Positions 20,601 to 29,983 of a stretch of DNA of 64,000 bases are shown here, in pieces. A program made the translations under genes and the position numbers. The notes below the pieces were generated by a model. It was not told the DNA's origin. It saw only the letters and a program-made list of their open reading frames with translations, and did no database searches. The DNA is taken from contig NZ_CANMEZ010000001.1 in NCBI RefSeq assembly GCF_947496985.1, positions 496,001 to 560,000 on the forward strand, read 5' to 3'. Within the stretch, counting starts at the first letter, position 1, and the number at the start of each line of letters is the position of its first letter. This DNA is from an uncultured Kordia sp. Lineage in GTDB: Bacteria; Bacteroidota; Bacteroidia; Flavobacteriales; Flavobacteriaceae.

Positions 20601-20630
20601 AAGAGCCTCCTTACGGAAGCTCTTTTTTTT
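20601..20630 (+). terminator. Rho-independent terminator
   Basis: AAGAGC-CTCC/GGAA-GCTCTT forms a GC-containing stem with a TTAC loop, followed by eight T residues. It lies ~400 bp past the last amylase gene and probably ends plus-strand transcription of the starch locus. Confidence 0.75.
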
Positions 20631-21049
20631 TACCAAAATTGGTTATTCTTATTTGGGGTCTTAGGGTAATAAGGGAAATAATTTATAACCAATAAATTAC
20701 TTTAACCATGAAAAAAAGTTAAGTCCAAATATACTATTCTCTAGCATATAAAACCCTATATATTAGACAATAACTACCAAAGCTTCGACGAATGAATGCT
20801 TTTTATAGATGAATGTCATTAACACTGACAGACTTATGTCAAAACTCTTGATTTTGCTGGGCTTAGACTACAAAAAACAACATTATTTTGTGACAATTTT
20901 GACAGTGTTTTTTTTATGTATATGTTAAAATAATGTCTGCGATGTACTAAGTATTATAAAATTGCACCTTTTAAGGTATCCTATTTTCTACTACTAACAA
21001 GGATGTAAAAGCATATTTTTTTACGCTATAAAATGATACCTTTTATGAG

Positions 21050-21057
21050 TATCTTTG
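21050..21057 (+). promoter_or_regulatory. Possible msrA -7 promoter element
   Basis: TATCTTTG matches the Bacteroidota -7 consensus TAnnTTTG, 33 bp before the msrA start codon. No clear TTG is found 17-23 bp upstream, so the call is tentative. Confidence 0.45.
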
Positions 21058-21090
21058 TTATGCTATAAAAAAGAATAGAATTATACGTTT

Positions 21091-21630
21091 ATGGAAGATA
21101 AAAATATACAAACAGCAACTATTGGTGGTGGATGTTTTTGGTGTACTGAAGCCGTTTTTCAAGAAGTAAAAGGAGTAGAAACTGTTGTTTCTGGTTATAC
21201 AGGTGGAACAGTTCCTGGAAAACCTACTTATAGAGAAATTTGTTCAGGTTTAACAGGTCATGCCGAAGTGATTCAATTAACATTTAACGCTGATGTGGTT
21301 TCGTTTGAAGAAATTCTAGTGATGTTTATGGCTACACACGATCCTACAACGTTAAATCGACAAGGAGCTGATGTTGGAACACAATATCGTTCGGCTATTT
21401 TTTATCATACTAATGCACAACGTACAATTGCTGAAGTTGTACTGAAACAAATGGCAGATTATTATGATGAACCAATTGTTACTGAGATTACGCCATTAGA
21501 AACGTTTTACGAAGCAGAAGCCGAGCATCAAGATTATTATAGATCAAATCCACGACAAGGCTATTGCAGTTATGTAATTACGCCTAAGTTAACGAAGTTG
21601 CGTAAGTTATTTGGGGATAAGTTGAAGTGA
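21091..21630 (+). CDS. msrA: Peptide-methionine (S)-S-oxide reductase MsrA
   Basis: A 179-residue MsrA of usual length. The catalytic motif GGGCFWCTEAVF lies at residues 12-23 (nucleophile Cys15), followed by VSGYTGGTVPGKPTYREICSGLTGHAEV (~38-65) and DVGTQYRSAIFYH (~98-110), all diagnostic. A Cys near the C-terminus (GYCSYVITPKL) is a candidate resolving residue. It repairs methionine-S-sulfoxide in oxidised proteins. It has no signal peptide, so cytoplasmic, and appears to be transcribed alone. Confidence 0.97.
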   Translation: MEDKNIQTATIGGGCFWCTEAVFQEVKGVETVVSGYTGGTVPGKPTYREICSGLTGHAEVIQLTFNADVVSFEEILVMFMATHDPTTLNRQGADVGTQYRSAIFYHTNAQRTIAEVVLKQMADYYDEPIVTEITPLETFYEAEAEHQDYYRSNPRQGYCSYVITPKLTKLRKLFGDKLK

Positions 21631-21753
21631 TTTCGACACAAAATTCTTTCAGAATTTCACTCAATCTGACGGATTTTCAGATTCAATTAATATCATTTCG
21701 AGTGATTTTTTAAGATCGCTGCACTGACAAACATTTAACATTTTAGAATTCTA

Positions 21754-22179
21754 TTACTCTAAAAAGAAAGCTCTTTCCATTGGTGTGAGCAATCTACATT
21801 GTTCTACTTTCCCCATAATTTTGTATCTGTATTTTGCGATAATATCATATAATATATTACTGATAAAAGATGGAATGAAACTAAGATAACCCGCAAATCG
21901 ATATGAACTTTCTACATGTTTTAGAATGCTTAGGAATGCTTTTGCTTTTTGATATACGATTCCTTTTTCCACAAAAATAATAGTATCCAAATTGATTTCA
22001 AGCCCTACTTTTTCCATGATTTGTTGTCCTGTTTCAGACTGAAACGACACAAATCGGACTTCGTTTGAAGGTTTTTGATTTAGGATGAATTGAATCGAAG
22101 CATCACAAAATCCGCAAACACCATCGAAAATGATAATGTTGTGAGCTTCGATCAATTCATCTAATTTTTTAGTAGTCAT
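21754..22179 (-). CDS. DCC-family thiol-disulfide oxidoreductase-like protein (DUF393)
   Basis: A 141-residue protein with the DxxCxxC family motif IIFDGVCGFCDASIQF (residues 16-31) and the later FVSFQSETGQ segment (~43-52). The family is predicted to have a thioredoxin-like fold; a physiological substrate is not established. Its ATG overlaps the last 11 bases of the ABC permease gene, so it is translationally coupled and is the last gene of the PadR-led operon. Confidence 0.85.
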   Translation of the reverse strand: MTTKKLDELIEAHNIIIFDGVCGFCDASIQFILNQKPSNEVRFVSFQSETGQQIMEKVGLEINLDTIIFVEKGIVYQKAKAFLSILKHVESSYRFAGYLSFIPSFISNILYDIIAKYRYKIMGKVEQCRLLTPMERAFFLE

Positions 22180-23710
22180 AACTCAATTTTTTTAAGAAAT
22201 ATGATCCTGTAAATAACCCTATGGTTAACACTGCCATGATTCCTGTGTAACTGAATGAAGTATGAATTGCTCCAAAGTAATCTGTAATAGAAACCAAGTT
22301 GATATTACTGTAAATGAGGAAGAAAAACACAATTTCAAATAGTTTTTTTGATTTTGTCAATGTTCCAAAGAATACAGATAATAGAATAATAAATAGTGCG
22401 CCAAGCGTAATATTTAGCAATGTGTGAAAGTCTAATTCTACAATATATCTTACTAATAACGGCGTAGCAATAAATAATGCAATACAAGCACCTGCAATGA
22501 TTCTTGAGATGAATAAACGTTGTACAGGTTGGTACGATGAAGCCGTAAAATAGTGTGTTCTAAAGGCAATATCTTTCGTAACCAAATCTGACCAAACTCC
22601 TACTTGTAAAAACCATAGTAATGGTAACATATAGTGATGCGCAAATGTTAATGGAACAAATATCATAGCCACCATTAAACAGAATGATATTCCCCATAAC
22701 CATTTTGGGCTTTTTCGAACTAGCATCAGCATTTCTGCACCAATTAGTGGTGATAGTTGTGAAGAAAATTCAGGAACTGAGGTGATGTTTCCCAATTGGA
22801 AATCAGCACTTCTTCCGTTACGTACTTCTTGTGGTTTTATTTGTGTTGTTAAACGTTCTTTAATATTAAATCGGTGAAAGAATAATGAACTTATCATTGC
22901 CAATACAAACGCAAATCCTATCCAAAATAAACGTCCTAGTATGTATGACTGTGTAAATGAAATACTTTCTACGGTTACAACTTTGTCCAAGTTTCTTCCT
23001 CCAGAAATAAATCCGATAGCAAGTTGCGTGTCTTCTCCTGTATGTAATGCTTGAATTTGATCACTTACAACGGCTGTTGGATATTGCATTCCAAATACAT
23101 CTACTATTCCTTGCTTTTCAGAAGAAGAAGCAAAAAGAATGATAAAGAATCCTACTAAGAATATTCCGTATTGTAAGAGTGTTTTTTTAGGTAAAATAAT
23201 TTCTAATAGTAATGAAAAACTAGACACTACAAATAATGTTGGAATCGTAATAATCGCATATGGCAATACAAAATCTAAGAGCTGAAAACTTTGTCCATTC
23301 CCATAAAGGAATGATAATATAACGCTTACTATTCCCACAATAACCAATATGGAGAATAGTATTAAAAAATTACTCAATAATTTTGTGATAATGTATGCCG
23401 TATTCGATATGCGTGTGGTTCCAATTATATGCCCAATTCGTGTTTCAATATCTTTTCGGATACTTCCATTGATTAAGAAAAAACCAACTAATGATAAGAT
23501 TGTACTTGACATGATTGCCGTTACAAAACCTATCCAAGCTGTATTGTAATTTCCTGTAAATGAACCCAATCTAATGGTTGTGTAATTTGCTTCTGGCGAA
23601 GGCACAAAGCTAAACGCAATGTATACACTAAGCGCTACAGTGATAAGAAACGAATAGCTTCGTACGTACTGTAAATAATTTCCTTTGATGATATTTTTGA
23701 ATTGAAACAT
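22169..23710 (-). CDS. ABC-2-type transporter permease
   Basis: A 513-residue integral membrane protein with ~12 hydrophobic segments, starting FKNIIKGNYLQYVRSYSFLITVALSVYIAF and followed by a large extracytoplasmic portion (~185-265) between segments. This layout fits large ABC-2 permeases. It follows the ATPase gene by 13 bp, so the two make one transporter. The substrate cannot be read from sequence; linkage to a TonB-dependent receptor and GLPGLI protein is the only hint. Confidence 0.85.
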   Translation of the reverse strand: MFQFKNIIKGNYLQYVRSYSFLITVALSVYIAFSFVPSPEANYTTIRLGSFTGNYNTAWIGFVTAIMSSTILSLVGFFLINGSIRKDIETRIGHIIGTTRISNTAYIITKLLSNFLILFSILVIVGIVSVILSFLYGNGQSFQLLDFVLPYAIITIPTLFVVSSFSLLLEIILPKKTLLQYGIFLVGFFIILFASSSEKQGIVDVFGMQYPTAVVSDQIQALHTGEDTQLAIGFISGGRNLDKVVTVESISFTQSYILGRLFWIGFAFVLAMISSLFFHRFNIKERLTTQIKPQEVRNGRSADFQLGNITSVPEFSSQLSPLIGAEMLMLVRKSPKWLWGISFCLMVAMIFVPLTFAHHYMLPLLWFLQVGVWSDLVTKDIAFRTHYFTASSYQPVQRLFISRIIAGACIALFIATPLLVRYIVELDFHTLLNITLGALFIILLSVFFGTLTKSKKLFEIVFFFLIYSNINLVSITDYFGAIHTSFSYTGIMAVLTIGLFTGSYFLKKLSYDY

Positions 23711-23723
23711 GGCAGTAATGGTA

Positions 23724-24584
23724 TTAGTTTTTGGTTAAATAGATATAAGCATCTTCCAAGGTTGCTGTCACATTATCTGCGCCAACATTAGGGTTTTCAG
23801 AGATGTAACGCACTCTAAAATTATCCTGCATTCTGTATGAACTTACTACCGTATGATAGCTTTTGAAATTATTGATGTTTGATTTGCTCACTGTAGTTTC
23901 ATATACTTTTCCATCGGCTAGTTGTATGATGTCTTCTTGTGAATCTTTTACAATCAATTCTCCTTGTTTCATAATGGCAACCTCATCAGCAATAGTTTCA
24001 ATATCTGATACGATGTGTGATGATAAGATGATGATTCTGTCATTTGCCAAATCTGAAATTAAATCTCTGAATCGTAAACGTTCTTCAGGATCTAAACCAA
24101 CGGTTGGTTCATCAAAAATGATCACTTTCGGATCGTTTAGCAATGCTTGTGCAATTCCAATACGCTGAATCATTCCTCCAGAATACGTTCCCAGTTGATT
24201 GTTTGCCGATTCTATCAGATTCACTTCCATTAATAATTTTTCTATTCTTTCATGCAATCCTTTCCCACCAACACCTTTCATTGCTGCCATGTACGACAGA
24301 AATTCAAAAGCGTTTAGGTTTGGATATACACCAAAATCTTGTGGAAGATATCCTAACATCTTACGAATGTAGTTTGGCGATTTTAGGATATCATTTCCAT
24401 TTAATGAGATACTTCCTTTTGTTGGTTTACTAATAGATGAAATCATTTTGATAAGTGTTGATTTCCCTGCTCCATTTGGACCTAATAAACCTAAGATTCC
24501 AGAAGTAATATTGATTGAATAATCACTCAATCCTAACTTTTTTGAGCCGTACTTTTTTGTTAAATTGTTGATAGCTAATTCCAT
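23724..24584 (-). CDS. ABC transporter ATP-binding protein
   Basis: A 286-residue ATPase: Walker A GPNGAGKST (~35-43), Q-loop LPQDFGVYP (~79-87), signature YSGGMIQRIGIAQAL (~134-148), Walker B VIIFDEP (~154-160) and the switch His in ILSSHIVSD (~186-194). The ~70-residue C-terminal extension is typical of ABC-2 exporters. It partners the permease immediately downstream. Confidence 0.95.
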   Translation of the reverse strand: MELAINNLTKKYGSKKLGLSDYSINITSGILGLLGPNGAGKSTLIKMISSISKPTKGSISLNGNDILKSPNYIRKMLGYLPQDFGVYPNLNAFEFLSYMAAMKGVGGKGLHERIEKLLMEVNLIESANNQLGTYSGGMIQRIGIAQALLNDPKVIIFDEPTVGLDPEERLRFRDLISDLANDRIIILSSHIVSDIETIADEVAIMKQGELIVKDSQEDIIQLADGKVYETTVSKSNINNFKSYHTVVSSYRMQDNFRVRYISENPNVGADNVTATLEDAYIYLTKN

Positions 24585-24626
24585 GTTGTTTTGTATTAAA
24601 GTGAATATTCAGTGTTGTTCTATTTT

Positions 24627-25355
24627 TTATTTTCCTTTTAAAATCATGCGTTGGAAGTTCTCTTTTTTAGCAAATACTTCTGCTAATGAAACTGCTTTTT
24701 TATCGCTGATTTTATCTTTTACTTGTGCCAATTTCTTTTCGAAAACTTCTTTGCTTTCATATCCAATTGTAGTTGCGTTTACAGATTCGAAGTAGTTGTC
24801 CGATTCTAATACCAATCCTGGTAATCCGTAAAATACATATGGTCCACCGCTTACTGGAATCTCTGGAGAGAACCAAACGTATACTTTTGGGTTTCCTTCT
24901 AAGTGTGCTTTTTTACACTGGTATCCGTTAATTTCTTTTTGCTCATCAGTGATTTTCCACTTCAATTCGCTTACTTTTCCTTGGAAGTTGATCTTTTTCC
25001 CCATGAAAATTTCTTTTCCTTGTAAATTTCCGTCTGCATTTCTGTATGTGTAGTATGTATATCCTGCAGTGCTTAATTTTTCTACTTCACTAATGGAGTC
25101 AATTACGAAGATTGATTCTTTTGTTTTAATATTTTGGTAAAAGCTACTGTGTACTTGGTATCCTTCCATCATTGTTAACATTTTTGATAACTGCGCTGGA
25201 TCTTTAATTTGGTTTTTTAACATTCCTACTAGGAAATCAGATACACATCCTGTTGTGTAGTTTACTTTTAAGATGTTTTTGTCTTTCTCTTGAGCGTTAA
25301 CATTTAATGTGATACTTACGAAGAATACTGCGATTAAAATTTTGATAGTTTTCAT
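24627..25355 (-). CDS. GLPGLI family protein
   Basis: A 242-residue exported protein (signal peptide to ~21, NVNAQ) carrying the family-defining motif YGLPGLVLE near residues 178-186 and the preceding KVYVWFSPEIPVSGGPY segment. GLPGLI proteins are widespread in Bacteroidota, and their biochemical function is not settled. They are commonly encoded beside a carboxypeptidase-regulatory TonB-type receptor, exactly as here (26-bp gap to the upstream receptor gene). Confidence 0.92.
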   Translation of the reverse strand: MKTIKILIAVFFVSITLNVNAQEKDKNILKVNYTTGCVSDFLVGMLKNQIKDPAQLSKMLTMMEGYQVHSSFYQNIKTKESIFVIDSISEVEKLSTAGYTYYTYRNADGNLQGKEIFMGKKINFQGKVSELKWKITDEQKEINGYQCKKAHLEGNPKVYVWFSPEIPVSGGPYVFYGLPGLVLESDNYFESVNATTIGYESKEVFEKKLAQVKDKISDKKAVSLAEVFAKKENFQRMILKGK

Positions 25356-25381
25356 GATATTGAGTTTTATAAATGGTTATA

Positions 25382-28000
25382 TTAAAGTTTAAATTTGATT
25401 CCTAATATGATATAGTTTAATGATTGGTTGTTTACGATGGTATTAGTAATACCATTACTTATAATGAATTGAGAATTATATGCATCATTTTCAAAGAATG
25501 ATAGCAACTCTCCTACATGTCTAGCTTCCATACTGAAAACCATATTGTTTTTTGTGTATGATAAACCTAGATTTAAGTTCTTTCTTGAATAGGTTACATT
25601 GTTGATATGGTTGTTGTCATATAAAAATGTAATGTTCCCTTTCCATTGTTTGTTTTTTAGCAATACTGCAAAACTGTTTCTTGTATAGGTAGCATCATAG
25701 GTTGTGTTTTGAATTTCATCACTACTAAATGATACTTTTGATGATAAACTGAAGTTTACAAAGTTGTCTGTAATGGTTTCTACTCTCAATTCTGGTGCAA
25801 TGGTTTTTGTAACAACGTCAACTTCTTGTTGTGCTATAATTGCTGGATAATCTACTTGATTGTAACTTGCTGAGATATCTATTTTTGTTGGATATTTTAA
25901 CGGAAATACTGTTTTTGAATAGAATGTGCTTAACTCTAAATCGGTTGCTTTGTCAGCGATAAAGAAATTGAACTCTGAAATTCCGTTTTGTTGTTGTACA
26001 AAATTTCTACGTACTACGTCTTTTTGATTTTTATAAGTTACTGACAATGAGAATATTTCTCCATCAAATAAGTTGTCATAGTCATAACTTGCATGAAAGT
26101 TGTTTGATGTATTGAATCCTAAAGCAAATACATTTGTTCCATTCCAAATACTATTGAAAGGCTGTATACTACTGATTCCCAAAATAATGTCATTAAATGT
26201 ACGTGTGCGTGTGTAGCTTACTGCATAACGATTCAATCTGTTTTCATAATCTACCCAAAGATCAACTGGAATAAATGTATCTGTATTTTCAATTTGGTCC
26301 ACTGTTAAGTTGTTTGTGAAAGAATTCAATCCAACAGCAACTTCATAATCAACTCCTTTTACAATATTTTCACCTGTAACCTCTAAGTTTACTAAATAAT
26401 TATCTTGTGATCTTTTGATCAACATGGTATTGTTTAAGTTTCTGTCTTTGATTTCTTCATTTTCTTTGTAATACTCAGCAGTAATTAAAGAAATGAACTT
26501 ATCTGAAGCTTTGTATTTTAGTCCAACACTTCCTAAAGCTTGATTTTTGTCAAATCGATAACGCTGTGTTGCTGTATCAAAAATGTTGTTGTTTGCTGTG
26601 ATTGTGTAATCGTTTAGCAACTTTGTACCTTCATGATAGTAAGAAGCTTTCGTTTCTAAAATCAGGTTCTTTTGTAATTTACTTTTTACAGATAATACAT
26701 GGTTTGATGAGAAAATGTTATTTCTATTGTTTGAAAACGTAGTATTCATTCCGTTTGTCATTCCATTGTCAAACAATTCATTTTGAATGTTACTATTGTT
26801 TTTGTTATTGATATAGTTTGCATTTACTGTATACGTTGCAATTGTTTTGTTTGATATTTTATACGCTACAGATAAGGCTCCTAAAAACGATTGTGTTTTT
26901 GCTTGAGTTTCGTTTAGTGTGTTTAATAAAGACACATTGTCTAATGTACTTGCGTTTTGTACTACACTATTTACTCTATCTGGCGCGATGAAGTAAAACA
27001 AACCTGATGTTTTTAAGCGCTGCGATTGATTACGAAGCGTTAGGTTTGTACTTGTATAAAAGTCTTTTTGTAAGTTTTCATTGGTAGCAAACAATCCGCT
27101 TAACGTTTCACCTTGGTATCTTGAAAATGGTTGTCCTTCGCTAAATAACTTCTTTACTTCACCTGCAGTTACCGTTGTTTTTCCAATGTTGTTTGTATTG
27201 TTCGTTAGGAAAGCATTTAAGTTTTTAGAAAATAAAAATCCTTTTCCTTTAAATTCGTATTTATCTTGGTAACCTGCTCTTGCTTCCAGCGAACCATTCA
27301 TGATACTTTGCGATTGGTTTTTTGTATCAATGTTTAGTACACTTTCTTCGTTTTCTTCAAAATCTAAAGAGAAATCATCGTTGTAGTTATTGATGACACT
27401 AATTCCTTCAATAATATTTTTTTCAATACTTTCTAAAGCAATACTATTTTGATATTCAAAAGAAGGCTTTTTGTTTACGAGTATTTTGTCAATGCTTTTT
27501 CCTTTATAAATAATTGTTCCGTCATCACTTAATCTGAAGTTTGGAATTTTATTTAAGATGTCTCTCAAATTGTCATCTTCGTATAATTTTAATTTGTCTA
27601 AGTCTAAACGAACCGTGTCTTTTACTTCATTTGTTGAGATGATAATTACTTCATCTAAAGAAGCTGTGTTTTCTTCTAATACAACATCAATTACAATTGG
27701 TGATTGTGTTAATTGGTTTGCTGTAATTGTTTTTGATTGTTTTAAGTATGATATATGTGTAATTTCTAAAATATAGTTTTCTTTTACTTCACCTTCTAAA
27801 GCATATGCTCCAAATTCATTTGTTACCGTGTATGTAATAATGCTCTTTTTTGCATTGTACAATACAACCGCAGCTCCATCAATAGGTAAGTTTTGTGTAT
27901 CGGTCACTTTACCTTGGATACTCTTGGATTGTGCTAGGCACAATCCTGAGAGCATCATGAGAAATAAGAGGGCAATATGTTTAATTTTTATTGGTAACAT
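25382..28000 (-). CDS. TonB-dependent receptor-like protein with CarboxypepD_reg domain
   Basis: An 872-residue outer-membrane protein. After the signal peptide (to ~23, GLCLAQ) come a carboxypeptidase-regulatory-like domain (residues ~27-110), a plug-like domain (~118-200, KLYEDDNLRDILNKIPNFRL) and a long beta-barrel ending in NYIILGIKFKL. This is the GLPGLI-associated receptor type, distinct from SusC in lacking the long SusC plug motifs. Position in the PadR operon with an ABC exporter suggests a linked envelope function; substrate unknown. Confidence 0.88.
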   Translation of the reverse strand: MLPIKIKHIALLFLMMLSGLCLAQSKSIQGKVTDTQNLPIDGAAVVLYNAKKSIITYTVTNEFGAYALEGEVKENYILEITHISYLKQSKTITANQLTQSPIVIDVVLEENTASLDEVIIISTNEVKDTVRLDLDKLKLYEDDNLRDILNKIPNFRLSDDGTIIYKGKSIDKILVNKKPSFEYQNSIALESIEKNIIEGISVINNYNDDFSLDFEENEESVLNIDTKNQSQSIMNGSLEARAGYQDKYEFKGKGFLFSKNLNAFLTNNTNNIGKTTVTAGEVKKLFSEGQPFSRYQGETLSGLFATNENLQKDFYTSTNLTLRNQSQRLKTSGLFYFIAPDRVNSVVQNASTLDNVSLLNTLNETQAKTQSFLGALSVAYKISNKTIATYTVNANYINNKNNSNIQNELFDNGMTNGMNTTFSNNRNNIFSSNHVLSVKSKLQKNLILETKASYYHEGTKLLNDYTITANNNIFDTATQRYRFDKNQALGSVGLKYKASDKFISLITAEYYKENEEIKDRNLNNTMLIKRSQDNYLVNLEVTGENIVKGVDYEVAVGLNSFTNNLTVDQIENTDTFIPVDLWVDYENRLNRYAVSYTRTRTFNDIILGISSIQPFNSIWNGTNVFALGFNTSNNFHASYDYDNLFDGEIFSLSVTYKNQKDVVRRNFVQQQNGISEFNFFIADKATDLELSTFYSKTVFPLKYPTKIDISASYNQVDYPAIIAQQEVDVVTKTIAPELRVETITDNFVNFSLSSKVSFSSDEIQNTTYDATYTRNSFAVLLKNKQWKGNITFLYDNNHINNVTYSRKNLNLGLSYTKNNMVFSMEARHVGELLSFFENDAYNSQFIISNGITNTIVNNQSLNYIILGIKFKL

Positions 28001-28085
28001 TTTTTGTTTTGCTTTTTATTGTGACTAACAATGTGATGTTGTATACTACCTACCTTGCATTGCTATGTATAGGTGTAAAAAAAAG

Positions 28086-28673
28086 TTATTCTTCTTTTTT
28101 CTTTCGTGTCAATTTTAAAATTAATGTAATAATTATATAAAGTACCAAAGCACTAAAAAACATTACTGGCACAAACCAGTTTCCTAATACTTCAGTAATT
28201 GCTGGGTCTGATGTTTTTAAAGCTCCTAAGGCTACAAATTCGCCATTTTTTAGGAACAATCCTGTTTCATCAGGATTTGTAAATTTTAAAAACATTAAGA
28301 TTCCAAAACTAAATAAACATATATATAAGATGGCAAAAACTGAGTATACAATTCCGCTCTTAATATTCAGGAATATTGCCTGAAATATATGCATTGGGTT
28401 GAACGTACGTGTAGCTTGTTGTAATTTTTTTTCAGCTACTAAAGGTTTTAGCACTTCTTCTGGATCGCCTAAACCTTGTGTTAATTTAAGTAGTTTTTCT
28501 ACTTCTCCACCTTCTGCTTCATTTTGCAAGCCTTCGTATATGTGGCTATTGAATTCCATCAACACATCTTCTTTATCACTTTTAGCTAATACAGAAATCG
28601 TTCTACGAATTCTTCTGAAGTAACTATCGTATATTTTTTGTGCTGATTTATCGTTGAATTCAATATTTTTCAT
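28086..28673 (-). CDS. HAAS-domain membrane protein (PadR partner)
   Basis: A 195-residue protein. Residues ~10-75 form the HAAS signalling domain (IYDSYFRRIRRTISVLAKSD, FNSHIYEGLQ, LGDPEEVLKPLV), and two hydrophobic segments follow (~108-130 and ~165-185), ending in a Lys-rich tail. HAAS proteins are typically encoded next to PadR regulators and are thought to transmit envelope state to them. Here the PadR gene ends 4 bp upstream, so they are one unit. Confidence 0.85.
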   Translation of the reverse strand: MKNIEFNDKSAQKIYDSYFRRIRRTISVLAKSDKEDVLMEFNSHIYEGLQNEAEGGEVEKLLKLTQGLGDPEEVLKPLVAEKKLQQATRTFNPMHIFQAIFLNIKSGIVYSVFAILYICLFSFGILMFLKFTNPDETGLFLKNGEFVALGALKTSDPAITEVLGNWFVPVMFFSALVLYIIITLILKLTRKKKEE

Positions 28674-28677
28674 CTGT

Positions 28678-29013
28678 TTATTTTATAAGCTTTTGAATTG
28701 ATGTTTCCAAATTTTGCCAGTATACACGCATTTCTATCAATGTTGCTACACCTGTTTCAGTGAGCTGATAATATTTCCTTGGGATTCCCGACTCTTGCTC
28801 TACCCATTTAGACGTTACTAATCCTTCTTTTTTTAATCGATTCATTAAAGGATATAATGTGCCTTCTGCTATTTCTATGGTTGTGAACTTTCGAACTTGC
28901 TCCATTAATTCATATCCGTAAAACTCATTGTCTTTTAAGATATTCAATAGAATAAATGCTAAGGTTCCTTTTTTAACCTGGGACTGCCATTTTTGAACAA
29001 ATTCAGAATTCAT
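28678..29013 (-). CDS. PadR-family transcriptional regulator
   Basis: A 111-residue winged-helix regulator of standard PadR length: KKGTLAFILLNILKDNEFYGYELMEQV (residues ~14-40), then the EIAEGTLYPLMNRLKKEGLVTSKW recognition region (~49-72) and a C-terminal helix. It leads the operon. A perfect inverted repeat overlapping its own promoter implies autorepression. The predicted transcription start falls at or next to the ATG. Confidence 0.95.
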   Translation of the reverse strand: MNSEFVQKWQSQVKKGTLAFILLNILKDNEFYGYELMEQVRKFTTIEIAEGTLYPLMNRLKKEGLVTSKWVEQESGIPRKYYQLTETGVATLIEMRVYWQNLETSIQKLIK

Positions 29014-29017
29014 GTTT

Positions 29018-29055
29018 CAAATATAAACAAAATACATAGTAATGCAATGTATTTT
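29018..29055 (-). promoter_or_regulatory. padR promoter with overlapping inverted-repeat operator
   Basis: On the minus strand TTG (29047-29045), 19 nt, then TATATTTG (29025-29018) is a perfect Bacteroidota promoter. A perfect 9-bp inverted repeat, AAAATACAT (29029-29037) and ATGTATTTT (29047-29055) with a 9-nt spacer, covers the -33 region. It contains the ACAT/ATGT half-sites common to PadR operators. The -7 box ends only 4 nt before the ATG, so the mRNA should be leaderless or nearly so. Confidence 0.75.
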
Positions 29056-29066
29056 GGAAAACTTTT

Positions 29067-29978
29067 TTAGGCAACTCCTGTTTCCAATTGTAAATTGGGC
29101 ATTTCTTCTTCTTTGCTAAGTATTGATTTCCAGTTGAAATAATGTCCAAAAGCAATTAAGTTTAATAGAATCATTACGACTGCAAATGTGTAAAACTGCA
29201 TGAATATTCCAATACCAGCATGTAACATGATAACTAATACAAGTGTAACTTTTCTAGTTTTCTTCATATACATTAAAATTGGATAAAACAATTCTAAAGC
29301 TACAGTTCCCCAAGCTAAGATTTTAAAGATAACTGGATACGATACCAATCCTATAGAACCTTCTACTACTGTACTTGATGTGTACGTATTGATAACCATC
29401 CAAATGGCGTTTCCGTCTAACCAGTCTGTTCCTATTGCTTTTCCTATTCCTGCAAAGAAATATACCAAACATAAGTGTAATTGTAAGAATCTAATTACGT
29501 AACTATATAGTGGTTTGCGAGATTCTTCATTAAATAAATATCCTGCACAGATTAATATGTTTACGAATAACATAAATGAAACGAAATAGTCTGCTCCGTA
29601 TGAGAATAAGTATGTAGAGTTTACAAACATAAAGTGAAGAAACCATACTATGATAGCAAAAAGTGGTCTTTTGTAATTTCTCCATAAACATACCAAGCTA
29701 ATTCCATATAGAAATAAGAAGAATAAGAATGTCATGTTTTTTGTAAATCCAATGTATGCAAAGATACCTGTAAACCATCCTAAAACAGGTTGATACCAAA
29801 ATACATAACGTTCGTTTACGGCTTCTTGAAGAATGCTTTGTTCTCCAAAGATGTAAAATAAATCTGGTAGAATTACCAACACATTTACAACAGCAAATAC
29901 GGCAATCATTTTAATGACAAGCTCTTTTTTAACGCTGATAAAATTTCCGAAGATAAAATTGTCTATAGTAGTTTTCAT
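29067..29978 (-). CDS. HTTM-domain membrane protein, SdpB-like
   Basis: A 303-residue multi-spanning membrane protein with about eight hydrophobic segments between residues ~22 and ~285. HTTM-like features include YLVYFFAGIGKAIGTDWLDGNAIW in the middle (Gly-Lys and the Trp-x-x-Gly pattern) and LELFYPILMYMKKTRK plus LHAGIGIFMQFYTF near the end. HTTM proteins include vitamin K-dependent gamma-carboxylase relatives and SdpB, needed to mature the Bacillus SDP toxin. The partner gene ends 5 bp upstream and secreted-peptide genes precede it, which favours the SdpB-like reading. I infer peptide maturation, export or immunity, not a proven activity. Confidence 0.72.
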   Translation of the reverse strand: MKTTIDNFIFGNFISVKKELVIKMIAVFAVVNVLVILPDLFYIFGEQSILQEAVNERYVFWYQPVLGWFTGIFAYIGFTKNMTFLFFLFLYGISLVCLWRNYKRPLFAIIVWFLHFMFVNSTYLFSYGADYFVSFMLFVNILICAGYLFNEESRKPLYSYVIRFLQLHLCLVYFFAGIGKAIGTDWLDGNAIWMVINTYTSSTVVEGSIGLVSYPVIFKILAWGTVALELFYPILMYMKKTRKVTLVLVIMLHAGIGIFMQFYTFAVVMILLNLIAFGHYFNWKSILSKEEEMPNLQLETGVA

Positions 29979-29983
29979 GATGC

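Larger units (their letters stand above)
20199..21090. other. 892-bp intergenic region, no gene seen
   Basis: I find no convincing reading frame. The stretch 20280-20480 has higher GC and short dyads (for example TTTCCTGCGGGCGGAA and GAACTTGGTTC) that look like decayed dispersed-repeat sequence. A terminator is at 20601-20630 and a possible msrA promoter at 21050-21057. Short repeats ACCTTTTAAGGTATC (~20966) and GATACCTTTT (~21035) form an inverted pair upstream of msrA and could be regulatory. Confidence 0.5.

Noticed and set aside
29067-29978. Vitamin K-dependent gamma-carboxylase as a firm call
   Set aside because: The fold family fits, but the peptides are poor in Glu clusters and the SdpA-like partner points elsewhere; kept only as an alternative.
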